Of a DNA stretch of 5,963 nucleotides, positions 5,354 to 5,963 are shown one piece after another. The stretch's first letter is position 1, and each line of letters begins with the position of its first letter. Origin of the DNA: Oscillospiraceae bacterium (lineage in GTDB: Bacteria > Bacillota > Clostridia > Oscillospirales > Acutalibacteraceae); assembly GCA_009779455.1 (NCBI GenBank), contig WREG01000133.1, positions 1 to 5,963 of the forward strand, written 5' to 3'. A model generated the notes under the pieces. The model searched no databases and was not told the DNA's origin. It saw only the letters and a program-made list of their open reading frames with translations. The position numbers and the translations under genes are program-made.

Positions 5354-5374
5354 GCAATTTCATTGCCGCATAAT
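5347..5374 (+). promoter_or_regulatory. Weak candidate promoter for the PBP gene
   Basis: TTTTCA (5347-5352), 16 bases, then CATAAT (5369-5374) matches the consensus at 4 of 6 and 5 of 6 positions. It would give a leader of about 47 nt. It overlaps the -35 box of the divergent small-RNA promoter, so the two might compete. Other choices in this AT-rich stretch are possible. Confidence 0.3.
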
Positions 5375-5427
5375 AAATTTAATAAAAATGACAAAAATAT
5401 ATAACAATGCATACAACAGGAGCGGCC

Positions 5428-5963
5428 ATGAAACGTGTAACAAGAAGCTTTTCCCTGATAATCATATTGATGGGCCTGCTGATTTTCCGCCTTTCCGTTA
5501 TAATGGCGGGGAACAGCGCGGGCGCGTCTGCCGCGGGGAGCGGCAAAACCCTCACCGCGGCGAATTCGCGGGGCTATATTTACGACAGGAACCGCGTCCC
5601 GCTCGTCAACGCGGGGCATAAATACGTATTGGCGGTCAACCCCGTCCCCGACGTGCTTTATGCCCTTTCGGACAATTTATTGAAGGATAAAAAAGAGGAG
5701 GTGATGGCAAACCTTGCGAAGGGCCTGCCCGTGCTTGTGAATTCCGAAAAAAGGCTTGCCGATACGGACAATATCAAATGCTTCGAAGTACCCGTGCGGT
5801 ACACTGAAAACCAGCCCGCCGCCCAGCTTATCGGCTATCTTGACGGCGGCGGCAGGAACGGCGTGTGCGGCCTTGAAAAAAGCCTTGACGGGACGCTGAA
5901 CTTCATGGGCGGAAGCCTTTCGGCCACGTTTTCCGTGGATTCCTCAGGCAGGGCGCTTCCGGG
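5428..5963 (+). CDS. Class B penicillin-binding protein, N-terminal part (runs off the right edge)
   Basis: An open frame of 178 codons from ATG 5428 to the window end with no stop. AGGAG (5418-5422) lies five bases upstream of the ATG. The product begins with a short basic segment (MKRVTRSF) and one transmembrane or signal-anchor helix (about 9-28, SLIIILMGLLIFRLSVIMAG). It then has the start of a PBP dimerisation domain: RGYIYDRNRVPLVN (48-61) is the class B RGxIxDRN box, and GVCGLEKSLDGTL (145-157) followed by GG and VDSSGRALPG (170 onward) is the second conserved box. The catalytic transpeptidase domain (SxxK, SxN, KTG motifs) would lie beyond the edge, so activity cannot be confirmed. 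Such proteins cross-link peptidoglycan in elongation, division or spore formation; which one (PBP2/PBP3/SpoVD-like) cannot be settled here. It is divergent from the cupin-to-mltG cluster. Confidence 0.9.
   Translation, partial: MKRVTRSFSLIIILMGLLIFRLSVIMAGNSAGASAAGSGKTLTAANSRGYIYDRNRVPLVNAGHKYVLAVNPVPDVLYALSDNLLKDKKEEVMANLAKGLPVLVNSEKRLADTDNIKCFEVPVRYTENQPAAQLIGYLDGGGRNGVCGLEKSLDGTLNFMGGSLSATFSVDSSGRALP

Larger units (their letters stand above)
5032..5427. other. 396-nt divergent intergenic region between the cupin operon and the PBP gene
   Basis: This AT-rich spacer separates two divergently transcribed units and has no supportable protein gene. From left to right it holds the cupin leader and promoter (5062-5090), TTGTAA direct repeats (5105-5125), a G-rich repeat (5130-5164), and a minus-strand terminator (5173-5202). 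These are followed by a perfect palindrome (5262-5290), a strong minus-strand promoter (5325-5353), and a weaker plus-strand promoter with the PBP ribosome-binding site. Each is listed separately. Confidence 0.8.

Noticed and set aside
5210..5404. Plus-strand 64-codon frame across the divergent spacer
   Set aside because: It crosses the palindrome, terminator-proximal T-run and both promoters, has no ribosome-binding site, and its composition is not protein-like.
5350..5619. Minus-strand 89-codon frame over the PBP start
   Set aside because: It is an antisense shadow of the PBP gene, which has a good ribosome-binding site, a membrane anchor and conserved PBP boxes.

Overview
The window looks like a chromosomal piece of a Gram-positive, Clostridia-type Bacillota. 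The evidence is strong purine-rich ribosome-binding sites, housekeeping-type promoters close to the TTGACA/TATAAT consensus, several TTG start codons, AT-rich spacers between moderately GC-rich genes, and a gene set (MltG, COG4866/DUF2156 protein, GNAT, DJ-1, formyltetrahydrofolate cyclo-ligase, class B penicillin-binding protein) typical of anaerobic Firmicutes. I cannot place it below class level from sequence alone. No tRNA, rRNA, CRISPR array, insertion sequence or phage gene was seen.

Layout. Positions 1-36 hold the first 12 codons of an unidentified minus-strand gene, with its own promoter at 97-125. From 5031 down to 176 runs a compact minus-strand cluster of six genes, read right to left: a small cupin (4684-5031), a COG4866/DUF2156 GNAT-fold protein (3778-4677), a GNAT acetyltransferase (2848-3711), a DJ-1/PfpI-family protein (2287-2832), 5-formyltetrahydrofolate cyclo-ligase (1712-2299) and the endolytic murein transglycosylase MltG (176-1690). 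Gaps are 6, 66, 15, -13 (overlap) and 21 nt. The only convincing promoter for them is an extended -10 promoter at 5062-5090, so they are probably one operon. On the plus strand a penicillin-binding protein starts at 5428 and runs off the right edge; because it has no stop inside the window it is easily missed.

The 396-nt divergent spacer (5032-5427) is the least ordinary part. On the minus strand it holds a near-consensus promoter (TTGAAA-17-TATAAT, 5325-5353), a perfect 13-bp palindrome (5262-5290) and a textbook intrinsic terminator (9-bp stem plus T6, 5173-5202). Together these outline an independent transcript of about 150 nt with no supportable reading frame: a candidate small RNA. The spacer also has a G-rich GGGATTAG-type repeat that recurs in the spacer upstream of the GNAT gene, where it appears to supply the ribosome-binding site.

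How the genes fit together. MltG (which cuts nascent glycan strands) and the PBP (a transpeptidase family) both act on peptidoglycan at the membrane and lie on either side of the cluster. The two GNAT-fold proteins, the DJ-1 protein and the cupin have no assigned substrate; the cyclo-ligase is one-carbon housekeeping. A shared pathway for the six genes is not evident from the sequence.
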